From NCBI GenBank assembly GCA_040403075.1, contig JBBALJ010000011.1, positions 1 through 54,968 on the forward strand: DNA of 54,968 nt, written 5' to 3'. This document shows, in pieces, positions 42,721 to 52,169 of this stretch. How positions within the stretch are numbered: position 1 is the stretch's first letter; each line of letters starts with the position of its first letter. Both the position numbers and the translations under genes were made by a program. Origin of the DNA: RGVD01 sp040403075. Lineage in GTDB: Bacteria > Bacteroidota > Bacteroidia > UKL13-3. Under the pieces are notes generated by a model that searched no databases, was not told the origin of the DNA, and was given only the letters and a program-made list of their open reading frames with translations.

Positions 42721-45700
42721 TTAAGGTTTAACTGAAATTATTCCATTGCTACTATTTTGATCAATAATGGGATAATCATTAAAATCAACTGATGCATCTC
42801 CATTTATATCATTTGAATCATAGCCTAACAATCCATTTGAACTTGCAATGTCTAATGATGGGTAATCGTTAAAATCAATTGAACCATCTTGATTGATATC
42901 TCCTGAATAAATCAAAAAGACTCCGCTATGATTTACTAGGTTATTTCCATAAGTCTGCTGGCTGTTAAGACTAAAATTATAGGCTGTATTGATGCTAAAT
43001 AATACTGGCACTGAACTCCATGTTTCAATAGAGTTGCGATGTTTTATAACTATAAAATATGAATTACCAATAACCAAAGTAGGGAAATTAGCTGTGGTTG
43101 TTCCATTGATATTCAATAACCCTCGCCAAGCATATAAACTATCATGGTTATTAATGGCTGAATGAAGTTCCACTAAAATGGTATCGGCAACGAATTGAGA
43201 CAATGTATTGTCATAATTATAAGTTGCTGCTGTCATTTGGTTATTGCCCAAATACAAGCCTTGCAAAAAAACAGTTAGGTATAAATCAATCAAACTAGGA
43301 CCTGAGGTAGTTTGTGAATTTGTAGTTGAGAAAATTGATTTGCCACTTGCATTAACAGATTGCAATTTGAAATAATATTTTGTGCTGGGATTCAATCCAA
43401 CCAATACTTTGTTTAAGCCTGACACTGCTAATAAATGATAGCCATTAACAAAACTAGTAAAGCTTGAATCAGTTGATACATCTAATAAATATGAACTCGC
43501 GCCAAAGGCAGGATTCCAATTAATAGTAAAACCATTGTTACCTGTAGCGCTTGCTTGATTTATTATTGGAGGATTACAAATTGTTAATAATGGAAGTGTG
43601 ATTGAATAACCAGTTGCACCGCAAGAGTTCTCGGCTTTCAGTCTAACATAATACTGGGTTCCTGCTGTCAACCCTTTAATAGTGAGAATGGAATCTGAAA
43701 CTAATTTATTGTTATAATTGGCAACTAATGATGTGAAATTAATATTTGAAGATATATCTAAGCTATAGTTGCTTGCATTTGATATACTATTCCAAACCAA
43801 TTTTACTGAATCACTGTATATGTTAGCAATCGTTGGATTTGGAGCACTTGAAACATTTGGAATAATGCCAATACTGACTGGAGTTGTATTGATTGAAATA
43901 CCTGAATAAGGACAAGTAATAGTACACAAATAGTACACACTTTGATTGATAATTCCTGTGCTATAAGAGCGGGTTTGGGCACCTATCCCATCTTGAACTG
44001 CAGAATAGACGCCCAACTCTGTATTTGAGGTTTTCCACTGAAAAGTAAGTCCGCCAATTGTTGGATATCCAACAAGGTTGAGTGATGTGATACTACCTAT
44101 GCAAACAGGCGAATAGCCGACTGATACATTTGCAATAATAGGAGAACCAGTACATGGCATGTTTCCATCAAATTCATCTGCACCCATATCAGGAGCTAAT
44201 CCACCTCCAAGGGTTGAACCATTAGGACCCGGTCTATTATTTCCATCAATATCCTTCGTAATGCTAGGAATAGCAACAGCTCCAGATTCAAGAAAAGATA
44301 CTAAATTTCCTGAATTAATATGCAAGTTGATGGCATTTGCATTTCCAGTAGTGTTCGTAAAAAGAGGATCTACACTTATACTATTTGCATCTTGTCCAAT
44401 TACATTCTTCCAGGCACTCAATCCGTTTACAAATCCATTGTATTGTCCAAAATAAGAACCCGAGCCGCCAAAAAAGTAGTCATTATTATTGATGCTAAGT
44501 CCAGTTGGATTCATACCTGAGCCACTTACTTTTATGGAGTAATTAGCGGAAGTATTTGAATTGTTTTGTCTTGCATTATAAAAAATATTGTTTTTTATAA
44601 TCCTAGAATTGTTTATAATCTCACTTCTGAAGGCATAAGTACTTCCGGTACCACCCAGGATAATATTTCCTCCTACAAAAATGCTATTAAAAAAATAATT
44701 ATTAGATCCAGCAAAATCCAAGATACCACTCATATTTATGCCATAGTTCAAGTTGTTTCCTAAAGCATTATATCCCAAAGCAATCATGTTATTTACATAA
44801 TTTGTTGCGCCTGCAAAGGCATTGATGCCGATTATTTCACTTGATGAATTATTTGAAGAAACGGATAGCGAATGGATAAAATTCTCATTTACTTGATTTG
44901 TTCCAGCATTTGAACCATTGTAATGTATACCAATGACGCTTGTAGCACTTGTGAATTCCGAATTATGTAACGAATGAATAGTATTAGCCAATATTTGGTG
45001 GCCTTGCGCATTATTGGCAATTATTGATATTCCAATCATACTAGCATTTGTTGAAGTCCCACTATTGCTTGCTGAAAGTGTCAAGTTCCTAATGATATTG
45101 TTTGCAACAATACTTTTAGAAGCTAAACTGTAAATTCCAATTATTTTCGAACTACTAAAATTAGCATTAACTGAAATTGAATTTGGTGTATTTAAACCAA
45201 TGATATTATTCGAAAAAGTATTTGTAAGCGATGAGTTGGTATTGGCATAAATACCATAAAAACTAATGGCGTTTGAATTAGAACCCAAACTAAAGTTTCC
45301 AATCGTATTGTTAGAGATATTTAAATTACCCGACCCAAGACCACAAATGGCAATTATATCAGCACCTCCAATATTGTTGCAGGTGTGAGTTATTGAATTG
45401 TTTCCGCCCAAAATGTTTCCTGAAACATTGCCAATATCTGCTGCACCAGATGAGATCAAAATAAGGATGAGAGAAGAACCCGAAGAAGCCCCAGCCCTAT
45501 TGGTAGCTTGATTAATGGCTGTTATAGTGTTGCCCTGAATGCTAATTGGGCTCTGTGTTCCAATTGAAGCAATATCAATAGGAACAAAAGAATTCGTAGA
45601 ACCTGAAATGGAATAGTATCCCGTTCCGTCAGAGGAAGAATAACCAATCGTATTACCTGAAATCAAGAAATTATTCCCACTATAATTACCACCTGCATCT

Positions 45701-46533
45701 ATACGAATAGCATTATGCAAAGCACCTGTCGTTTGAACTCGATTAGATGTTTGATAGAATTTATTGTTGGTAATGTTCCAATCCGAATTACCCGTATAAA
45801 TTTCAATACCACGGCTTATCGAAACGGGACTAAAATAATCATAGATACGGCAATTGTTTATGCTATTAGAACTATTCTGAATTGCACTGTTAACACCAGA
45901 AGTGCCATAGGACCAGATAGCTCTGTATGGCATATTATTTCCTACCGAACCTATATCACAATTTGATATTAAATTGTTGTCATTTCCAACAGAATTTCCA
46001 GTGCTAAACCAAATTGTAGCACCATTGTTAGTCCCTAAAATATTAACCGTTTCTGAACCTTGTATTTTGCAATTGGTAAAGATATTATTTACAGCATCGT
46101 TAACGAATTTGATGGTGCTTGTTCCCAGTAAACTACTTGTGCTATTATTAGACAAAATCAAATAATTTCCATTGATGCCTTGACCATCAAAATTAACATT
46201 GTCGGCACCATTCAGCTCTATTAATGGTGCACCTTGAATATTTCCTTCAATCAAGAATGTGTCTGTACCTGCAGCTTTTATATTTATGGAGGTATAACTT
46301 GCTACACCATAACCACTTGCTTGTAAAGATGCTGTAGCAGACTCTAAAGTATTTCCAACGATTGAGAATTCAATAATTCCCTTATGTGTGCCTGCATTTA
46401 CAGCATCAAATGCATCTTTAAGAGTGGCATATGAAGAGCTATTTACACCCAGTGTAGAGTTCACATTTATATTCTGAGCAATCACAAAATTAAATGCAAA
46501 AAATGGAAATATACAAAGGAAAATCTTCTTCAT
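42721..46533 (-). CDS. Secreted right-handed beta-helix protein with Ig, fibronectin III and KHRN/dockerin-like module
   Basis: 1270 residues from ATG 46533 (MKKIFLCIFPFFAFNFVIAQ, signal peptide); seven extra residues from 46554 are unlikely. Residues about 40-740 contain many Asn-rich turns of NN.I..N.I type (SGNTIGY, NNIIGLN, ANNIIRN), typical of parallel beta-helix proteins (NosD/pectate-lyase-like folds). A motif DPLFTN...DIDGNNRPGP...DMGADEFDG ends this part. It is common in Bacteroidota beta-helix proteins. An Ig-like domain (about 790-880), two fibronectin III domains (about 885-1080) and the shared module (about 1085-1270) follow. No catalytic residues can be assigned; adhesion or glycan binding is possible. 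It lies 23 bases upstream of the fibre gene, so the two are co-transcribed. Confidence 0.8.
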   Translation of the reverse strand: MKKIFLCIFPFFAFNFVIAQNINVNSTLGVNSSSYATLKDAFDAVNAGTHKGIIEFSIVGNTLESATASLQASGYGVASYTSINIKAAGTDTFLIEGNIQGAPLIELNGADNVNFDGQGINGNYLILSNNSTSSLLGTSTIKFVNDAVNNIFTNCKIQGSETVNILGTNNGATIWFSTGNSVGNDNNLISNCDIGSVGNNMPYRAIWSYGTSGVNSAIQNSSNSINNCRIYDYFSPVSISRGIEIYTGNSDWNITNNKFYQTSNRVQTTGALHNAIRIDAGGNYSGNNFLISGNTIGYSSSDGTGYYSISGSTNSFVPIDIASIGTQSPISIQGNTITAINQATNRAGASSGSSLILILISSGAADIGNVSGNILGGNNSITHTCNNIGGADIIAICGLGSGNLNISNNTIGNFSLGSNSNAISFYGIYANTNSSLTNTFSNNIIGLNTPNSISVNANFSSSKIIGIYSLASKSIVANNIIRNLTLSASNSGTSTNASMIGISIIANNAQGHQILANTIHSLHNSEFTSATSVIGIHYNGSNAGTNQVNENFIHSLSVSSNNSSSEIIGINAFAGATNYVNNMIALGYNALGNNLNYGINMSGILDFAGSNNYFFNSIFVGGNIILGGTGSTYAFRSEIINNSRIIKNNIFYNARQNNSNTSANYSIKVSGSGMNPTGLSINNNDYFFGGSGSYFGQYNGFVNGLSAWKNVIGQDANSISVDPLFTNTTGNANAINLHINSGNLVSFLESGAVAIPSITKDIDGNNRPGPNGSTLGGGLAPDMGADEFDGNMPCTGSPIIANVSVGYSPVCIGSITSLNLVGYPTIGGLTFQWKTSNTELGVYSAVQDGIGAQTRSYSTGIINQSVYYLCTITCPYSGISINTTPVSIGIIPNVSSAPNPTIANIYSDSVKLVWNSISNASNYSLDISSNINFTSLVANYNNKLVSDSILTIKGLTAGTQYYVRLKAENSCGATGYSITLPLLTICNPPIINQASATGNNGFTINWNPAFGASSYLLDVSTDSSFTSFVNGYHLLAVSGLNKVLVGLNPSTKYYFKLQSVNASGKSIFSTTNSQTTSGPSLIDLYLTVFLQGLYLGNNQMTAATYNYDNTLSQFVADTILVELHSAINNHDSLYAWRGLLNINGTTTANFPTLVIGNSYFIVIKHRNSIETWSSVPVLFSINTAYNFSLNSQQTYGNNLVNHSGVFLIYSGDINQDGSIDFNDYPSLDIASSNGLLGYDSNDINGDASVDFNDYPIIDQNSSNGIISVKP

Positions 46534-46643
46534 TTTCAAGCTATTTACTAGCAAGAAAATAAAAGCTACTTATAGAATTTTGTCTGTTTTATAAAACACT
46601 ACTATCATTTGAGCGAATAGCAAAATAGATTAAGGTATTTGGA
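46534..46643. other. Spacer between subtilase and beta-helix genes
   Basis: 110 AT-rich bases. No clear terminator hairpin or TAnnTTTG box on the minus strand was found, so read-through from the subtilase gene is possible. Confidence 0.4.
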
Positions 46644-49600
46644 TTATGGAGTCAACTTCATAATCCCATTACTACTATTAAGATCTAAAGTTGGGTAGTC
46701 ATTAAAATCAACAGAAGCATCTCCGTTCAGGTCGTATGGCAAATATCCTAAATCCCCATTTGAACTCGAAATATCCAAATCAGGGTAATCAATAAAATCT
46801 ACAGATCCATCTTGATTGATATCACCACTGAAAATAGCAAATTTGGAATTTCCCATATTGGATAGGTTACTTCCAAAAGCCTGAGTAATGCTTGAACTAA
46901 AATTGTAACTTGTGGAAGCCAAAATAGTAATTGGATTGGCACTCCATGTTTCGATAGAATTGCGATGCTTAATAACTAGGTAGTAACTGTTACCAATGCT
47001 GCCAGCCGGAAATACAATATTTGATGTACCATTAGTGTTTAAAGGGCCTTTGGCTGAAAATGCTAAATTGTATGGAGCGCTTGCATTGTGAAGTTCAACT
47101 ACAATCGTATCAGCGATTGTAGTAGGGCTTGTTCCGTTAGCTGCAAAAGGCGATGCAATCATAGTATTGCTTCCTAAATATAGACCTTCTAGAAAGGCTG
47201 TGATGCTCAATTGTGCTGTACCTGCAGCTCTTGATACAGTTATGGTATACGTTTGATTGGTAGAACTATCTTGGGCAGTTACTTTCACATCAATGGTGTT
47301 TGAACCTATATTTAAACCCAAAGCTGAAGTAGCTGTTCCACTTGCTACTGTTGCATACGAACCACTATTTACCCTCACTTGTATACTTGCATTTGGTTCA
47401 GATTTAGTAGGTGTAACCGTGACACTAGAAACCGAATTAATTACACCGACATTATAGCTGAATGTTGATGAAATAAAACTTGGAGCTAGGGTACCGGAAC
47501 TTATTGTAAGTGCTGACAAATTTGCATTGCTTGAAGTTTGCCTTGTTACTGTAACAGTATAAGTTTTAATGTTGCTACCATCCTGTGCTGTCACTTTCAC
47601 ATCAATCGTATTTGAACCTACATTCAATGATAAAGAAGAAGATGCCGAACCACTGATAACACTTGCATAAGTCCCTCCATTAACCCTCACTTGTATACTG
47701 GCATTGGCATCTGATTTTGTTGGCGTTGCCGTTATGCTCGAAATAGAATTTGCAACACTAGTCGTGTATGAAATTGATGACGAATTGAAGCTAGGTGAAA
47801 TCGTTCCATTGCTTAAACTAAGTGCGAATAAATTTGCATTGTTAGAATACACTGTAAAAGTTGAACTATTTCCACTACTAATATTTGATGTGCAATTAGA
47901 CGCATTTTGAATGGATGTTATGACCATATTGGTTGAACCACTATTAGCCAAAGTAGATGAAGAAAAGGTTCCAGAATTGGATGCCATTGTAATTGAACTT
48001 GTGTTTCCAGTAGATGAATTGGCTCCTGTTATGTTATAGGTTATTGTATAGATTCCAGCTGCAAGGCTAGTTGAAGAAAGGGTTACAGTTGATGCGTTTC
48101 CCATACCCACATTTAAAGCAGCAACCGAGAAATTAGTGATATTGGGCAAGGCATTCACACTGACAGAGGGTGTATTGCTCATTTGTTGGCTACATAAGCT
48201 TGTTGAATTTGTTGCCAATACATTGAATGTAGTAGCACTTGATAAATTGCCCGATGGCAAATTAAGACTTGCTCCATTGCCCACTATGGCTGAACCAATA
48301 TTAACATTGCCTGTATTGTTTCGAAGCTGGTATCGCTCAGTAGCTAATGAATTAGCCACAACAATATTGGTGGATGAACCATTACAAACAGAGTTGAAAG
48401 AGGCCGTAACAGTTTTACTTGTTGGCAAGGAATTAATGGCAATGGTTGCTGAAGAACCAGTAAAGCTAGTGGTCCTTGTACAATTGGCATCTGCCATTGA
48501 AACCAAAGTGTAATTGGTAGTGCTAGTAACTGGTGTTGTAAAAACATTAAATGTAGTGCCACTTGATACATTTGAAACAGTTCGATTGGCAAAACCATCA
48601 TTATAAATAATAGTAAAAGGAGCTGTACCCGCAGTACTTGTAAATGTCAATTGTCCTGCACCGGTCACACAGAAAGGACCATTTGCAGTTAAGCTACCTT
48701 GTGGTGAGGCTAAGTAATTTACAGTCACATCTGCAAAACTGTTGCAAGTACCGTTGGTAATGGTCCATCTAAAAACATAAGTTCCTGCCACACTCACTGT
48801 AGTTGTAGAACTTCCAGAAGCAATAGCACTAAAGATTACAGCACCTGGACCTGACAATTTACTCCATGCACCCGTTCCATTTATGGGTGTATTTCCTCCT
48901 AAAGAAGCAGAAATTAAACTACCACAAATACTCTGTTGTGAACCTACTGTAGCAACCTCAGGATTGTTATCATATACCACACTTCTAATTCTAAAATCAT
49001 TGTATGCCACCCAAGATGAACCATTGAAGTAGGATGACCTTGCTGCAGATGTAAGAGATTCATAGCCTATTCCCCATGAATCCGTTGCACCCGGAACAAG
49101 AACCACAAAATAATCAGTACCACTGCTAACTGAGATGCCAAGAGAACTAACATCATAATAATTCCAAGAAAATCTTGAAATACTTGATGGTGTTATGCTC
49201 ATGCTGCCTAATAAGGTGCCCGGAATTCCTGAACTATTGCTTCTAATTTCAATAGTAAAACTTGTGGCAGGAATAGTTGTGCTAGTTTTGAAATATACAC
49301 CACCTAATTTTCCATTGACAGTGGGAGTAAATCTTGTGGCAGCTTTATTGGAGCCTAAATTCAATGTGCTATTACTCGCTCCTACTGTTGATGAATCGTA
49401 GCTATAGGTAATGCGACTTAATGATTGGCAAAAAAGTAATGAGGCTGCCGCTTTGTATACATCTATTTTGCCACTTCCCCATGTATTGTTTGAACTAGCT
49501 CCAGTAAACACATCTTTAGTAGCGGTATTAGTAATAGCGTCTCTTAATTCAGTAAAGGTAGCATTGTTTTTTGCTTGAAGCAAAAGTGCCACACAACCCG

Positions 49601-51362
49601 TTACCTCTGGTGTTGCCATACTTGTACCTTGAATGGCATGATACAATCCACTTACCAATAAGCTCACAGAGGAGGCTGCTACGCCAGCATCTGAAGACAA
49701 ACAAGATCCAACTCTTTCTCCATTGGCCGTAATGTTTGGCTTTTGCACATTGTCTCTTCTTGGACCTCTTGAGCTGAAGTTAGAAATATTATCTTGGGTG
49801 GCATTGCTGTTATAATATCCACCAGGTGCGGTTGAAGAAACTGAATACCATTCCAACTTACCTGTATATGATGCAACAGTAATGGCATTGGTGGCCGTGC
49901 CAGGAGCACCCACCAAATAATTGTTATCACCTGAAGTTACACTAGTAGAAGAGAAATCGGCACCTTTATAATTTAACCAACCATCAATGGTAAGTGCTGA
50001 TGCAGTGGTATTATTTAATGTGATAGTCCATGTGCCTGATGGATTTGCGGAGGTACTTGACCGGGTAACATACACGTTGATATACCTATCACCACTAGAT
50101 GCATCTATTACATTATCATAAAAAACAGTGGCTGTATTACTTAATACACTTGCACTGCTGCTAGACCCTGCATTGACTGCAACTGTGCCACCACCAGGCA
50201 CGGTAATGGTTGCGTTTACATTGTTTGTATTGTTTACATACATGGAAAATTGAAACACATCGGTTGACGAACTTGAAGCTGCTGTGGGCACATTCAATGT
50301 GATGCTTCCTGAACCATTAGCAGCCAATAACACCTGACGATGTATTAATGAGCCATTGTCATTTCCTGCAGCAATCACAACTGCTCTTCCCGAAGCTGAA
50401 GTACAAAAATTATCCACTGCTACCTCATCAGCATTGGTTCCATCATGGGCACCAAACTGACCACCAATACTCATGTTCACCACAATTGGTTTACCTAATG
50501 CTGTAGCCACATTTTTAAAATAGGTAAGTCCATTAATTTCATTGGTGCTTGAAAAACTACCATTACCACCTTTTACAATAATGATATCCGCATTCGGAGC
50601 TACTCCTTTATACTTTCCAGAAGCCAATGCAGCACCATTTCCTGCTGCTGTTCCTGCTACGTGTGTACCATGTCCATTGATATCATTCTCTCTTACATAA
50701 CCCGCAGGTGTGCCATCTATCTCATTGTTAATATGTGTTTGTGTGTATTCAACTCCATAATTAAAACCTAATGGAGAGGCTTCACCAGCAATAGGTGTGA
50801 TGGTTTGGTCCCAAATTCTTAGTATACGACTTTGGGCTTGATTGCTTGCATTTCTAAAATCGGGATGGTCCCAATCAATACCTGTATCAAAAACACCCAC
50901 CAATACATTGTCGCCTTTGTAGGCCGTATTATTCAAATTGCCTGAATGCAAAAGCGCTGCTCCACTGGTGGCCACGCTTATATCATTATTGGGCATTACT
51001 ATTCTAGGCGCATCTATATACTGAATCTCTTTATTTCTAGATAGCTCTTCTGCTAACGATAATGAAGGAAACCAAGCGGTAACAAATTTGGGCAATACAC
51101 TTTGTACTACAATTCCTTTTGTATTGAATATTTCGGGCTTCTTTGTATAAACCACCAAAACATAACCTTTCTGGTAGTTCCCCGTTTTTTCATAATAACC
51201 ATTCACTTCTTGTATTTTAAACAAGGAAGGATAGGTTGCTTCAGTCTCAGAATTGAGCGGATGCGTAAGCATGTATTTGATGGCAGGTGCCAATTTGTTT
51301 TGAGCTTGCAAATAGCCTATAGATACAATGAGAATAAGCATTCCCGCAATAAATCTATTCAT
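46644..51362 (-). CDS. Secreted subtilisin-like (S8) protease with KHRN/dockerin-like module
   Basis: 1572 residues from ATG 51362 (MNRFIAGMLILIVSIGYLQAQ, signal peptide). A propeptide-like region is followed by the S8 domain with the full triad: Asp in VGVFDTGIDWDHPDF (near 155), His in NGHGTHVAGTAAG (near 227) and Ser in GTSMATPEVTG (near 580). The large His-Ser distance is due to an inserted beta domain of about 150 residues (about 330-490). Behind the catalytic part are a jelly-roll-like domain, Ig-like domains, two tandem cadherin-like beta-sandwich repeats (both with TIDVKVTAQD) and the shared module ending DINQDGSVDFIDYP and DLNGDASVDFND. It is the most upstream gene of the minus-strand run and may mature its co-encoded surface proteins; that link is inference. 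Confidence 0.88.
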   Translation of the reverse strand: MNRFIAGMLILIVSIGYLQAQNKLAPAIKYMLTHPLNSETEATYPSLFKIQEVNGYYEKTGNYQKGYVLVVYTKKPEIFNTKGIVVQSVLPKFVTAWFPSLSLAEELSRNKEIQYIDAPRIVMPNNDISVATSGAALLHSGNLNNTAYKGDNVLVGVFDTGIDWDHPDFRNASNQAQSRILRIWDQTITPIAGEASPLGFNYGVEYTQTHINNEIDGTPAGYVRENDINGHGTHVAGTAAGNGAALASGKYKGVAPNADIIIVKGGNGSFSSTNEINGLTYFKNVATALGKPIVVNMSIGGQFGAHDGTNADEVAVDNFCTSASGRAVVIAAGNDNGSLIHRQVLLAANGSGSITLNVPTAASSSSTDVFQFSMYVNNTNNVNATITVPGGGTVAVNAGSSSSASVLSNTATVFYDNVIDASSGDRYINVYVTRSSTSANPSGTWTITLNNTTASALTIDGWLNYKGADFSSTSVTSGDNNYLVGAPGTATNAITVASYTGKLEWYSVSSTAPGGYYNSNATQDNISNFSSRGPRRDNVQKPNITANGERVGSCLSSDAGVAASSVSLLVSGLYHAIQGTSMATPEVTGCVALLLQAKNNATFTELRDAITNTATKDVFTGASSNNTWGSGKIDVYKAAASLLFCQSLSRITYSYDSSTVGASNSTLNLGSNKAATRFTPTVNGKLGGVYFKTSTTIPATSFTIEIRSNSSGIPGTLLGSMSITPSSISRFSWNYYDVSSLGISVSSGTDYFVVLVPGATDSWGIGYESLTSAARSSYFNGSSWVAYNDFRIRSVVYDNNPEVATVGSQQSICGSLISASLGGNTPINGTGAWSKLSGPGAVIFSAIASGSSTTTVSVAGTYVFRWTITNGTCNSFADVTVNYLASPQGSLTANGPFCVTGAGQLTFTSTAGTAPFTIIYNDGFANRTVSNVSSGTTFNVFTTPVTSTTNYTLVSMADANCTRTTSFTGSSATIAINSLPTSKTVTASFNSVCNGSSTNIVVANSLATERYQLRNNTGNVNIGSAIVGNGASLNLPSGNLSSATTFNVLATNSTSLCSQQMSNTPSVSVNALPNITNFSVAALNVGMGNASTVTLSSTSLAAGIYTITYNITGANSSTGNTSSITMASNSGTFSSSTLANSGSTNMVITSIQNASNCTSNISSGNSSTFTVYSNNANLFALSLSNGTISPSFNSSSISYTTSVANSISSITATPTKSDANASIQVRVNGGTYASVISGSASSSLSLNVGSNTIDVKVTAQDGSNIKTYTVTVTRQTSSNANLSALTISSGTLAPSFISSTFSYNVGVINSVSSVTVTPTKSEPNASIQVRVNSGSYATVASGTATSALGLNIGSNTIDVKVTAQDSSTNQTYTITVSRAAGTAQLSITAFLEGLYLGSNTMIASPFAANGTSPTTIADTIVVELHNASAPYNLAFSAKGPLNTNGTSNIVFPAGSIGNSYYLVIKHRNSIETWSANPITILASTSYNFSSSITQAFGSNLSNMGNSKFAIFSGDINQDGSVDFIDYPDLDISSSNGDLGYLPYDLNGDASVDFNDYPTLDLNSSNGIMKLTP

Positions 51363-51635
51363 AAAATAAATCTTTAATAACGTGTATTTGTTTCCCATTT
51401 GAATGCAATTATTGAAAGGGAAATTACTACAAGAAGGGCTGTTTAGCAAAGGGCATAAAGAAAGTTTACAAAGAAGGCTTGTTTATATGCCTACTATCTT
51501 TGAAAGAAAGGATTTGGGTAATTACCATGTAGGTGTTGAATATAGGAAAAAGTCAGTGGTATTAGATTGTTCTGTTTGTTGGTGAAGAACGCTAATTGGG
51601 GCAATATTAACATCCTATAGACAAAACAATATTTC
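51363..51635. other. Intergenic region upstream of the subtilase gene
   Basis: 273 bases between two minus-strand genes. It should hold the subtilase promoter, but no strong -7/-33 pair is visible. A plus-strand frame at 51403-51585 has no family resemblance and is not called. No RNA gene, repeat or terminator stands out. Confidence 0.45.
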
Positions 51636-52166
51636 CTAATTTTTCATCTTTGGTTTCTTTTCTCTACTACAAATTGGTTTTTCGTATAATTCATCAAATG
51701 CTTTCTCAGCATATTCTCTTATTAATTTATTACTATCTTTCATTTTATGGATAACAACCATCCAATTGTAATTAGAATACGAGTCTTTATCTATATTTAT
51801 ACCTCCTTTATCTTTTTCATCAATTTTTAGACAAACAGTATAATTAACAGACTTTCCATTATGATTTTTTTTGTAATTTTCGTTAAACAAATGACTGTTT
51901 ATTCTATTTCTTACTTGTGAGCATTGCCCTCTGTAAATAGCTATTAAATCATTATGCTTAAAAGAGCAATTATTACCAATTAGAGGGTAATCAGTTAGTA
52001 TTACATAAAAGCCATTTTCATATGGTATTTTGTTCAAATCAGTAATATTTTTAATAATTACAGGCTCATAATCTTTGTAATTCTTGAAGTAGGTTTTTAT
52101 GTCCTTAACAAACTTGTTTTCAAGTTTTGTAAGCTCTTGTTTATGCAACTGTATTAATTTATTCAT
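51636..52166 (-). CDS. GIY-YIG-like nuclease, probable restriction endonuclease
   Basis: 176 residues, no signal peptide. GFYVIL at 52-57 and IYRGQC at 77-82 stand for the GIY and YIG strands, about 25 residues apart as in this fold. The Arg in the following helix (QVRNRINSH, R86/R88) and a late Glu (EYAEKAFDELYEKP, E151 or E154) are where the catalytic Arg and metal-binding Glu belong. The N-terminal 40 residues are a helical extension. It starts 3 bases after the DNA methyltransferase stop, on the same strand, so the two form one unit. The most likely role is the cutting half of a restriction-modification system; small size and remote motifs leave some doubt. Confidence 0.65.
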   Translation of the reverse strand: MNKLIQLHKQELTKLENKFVKDIKTYFKNYKDYEPVIIKNITDLNKIPYENGFYVILTDYPLIGNNCSFKHNDLIAIYRGQCSQVRNRINSHLFNENYKKNHNGKSVNYTVCLKIDEKDKGGINIDKDSYSNYNWMVVIHKMKDSNKLIREYAEKAFDELYEKPICSREKKPKMKN

Positions 52167-52169
52167 AAC

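Noticed and set aside
36112..51362. Recent gene conversion or recombination between the five module copies
   Set aside because: The protein motifs are nearly identical, but the DNA differs at many synonymous positions between copies (for example over the DFNDYP codons), so the copies are old paralogues kept by selection on the protein rather than recently homogenised.
51403..51585. Small plus-strand open frame of 60 codons
   Set aside because: It overlaps the promoter region of the subtilase gene, has no recognisable family and no upstream signal, so it looks like a chance frame.
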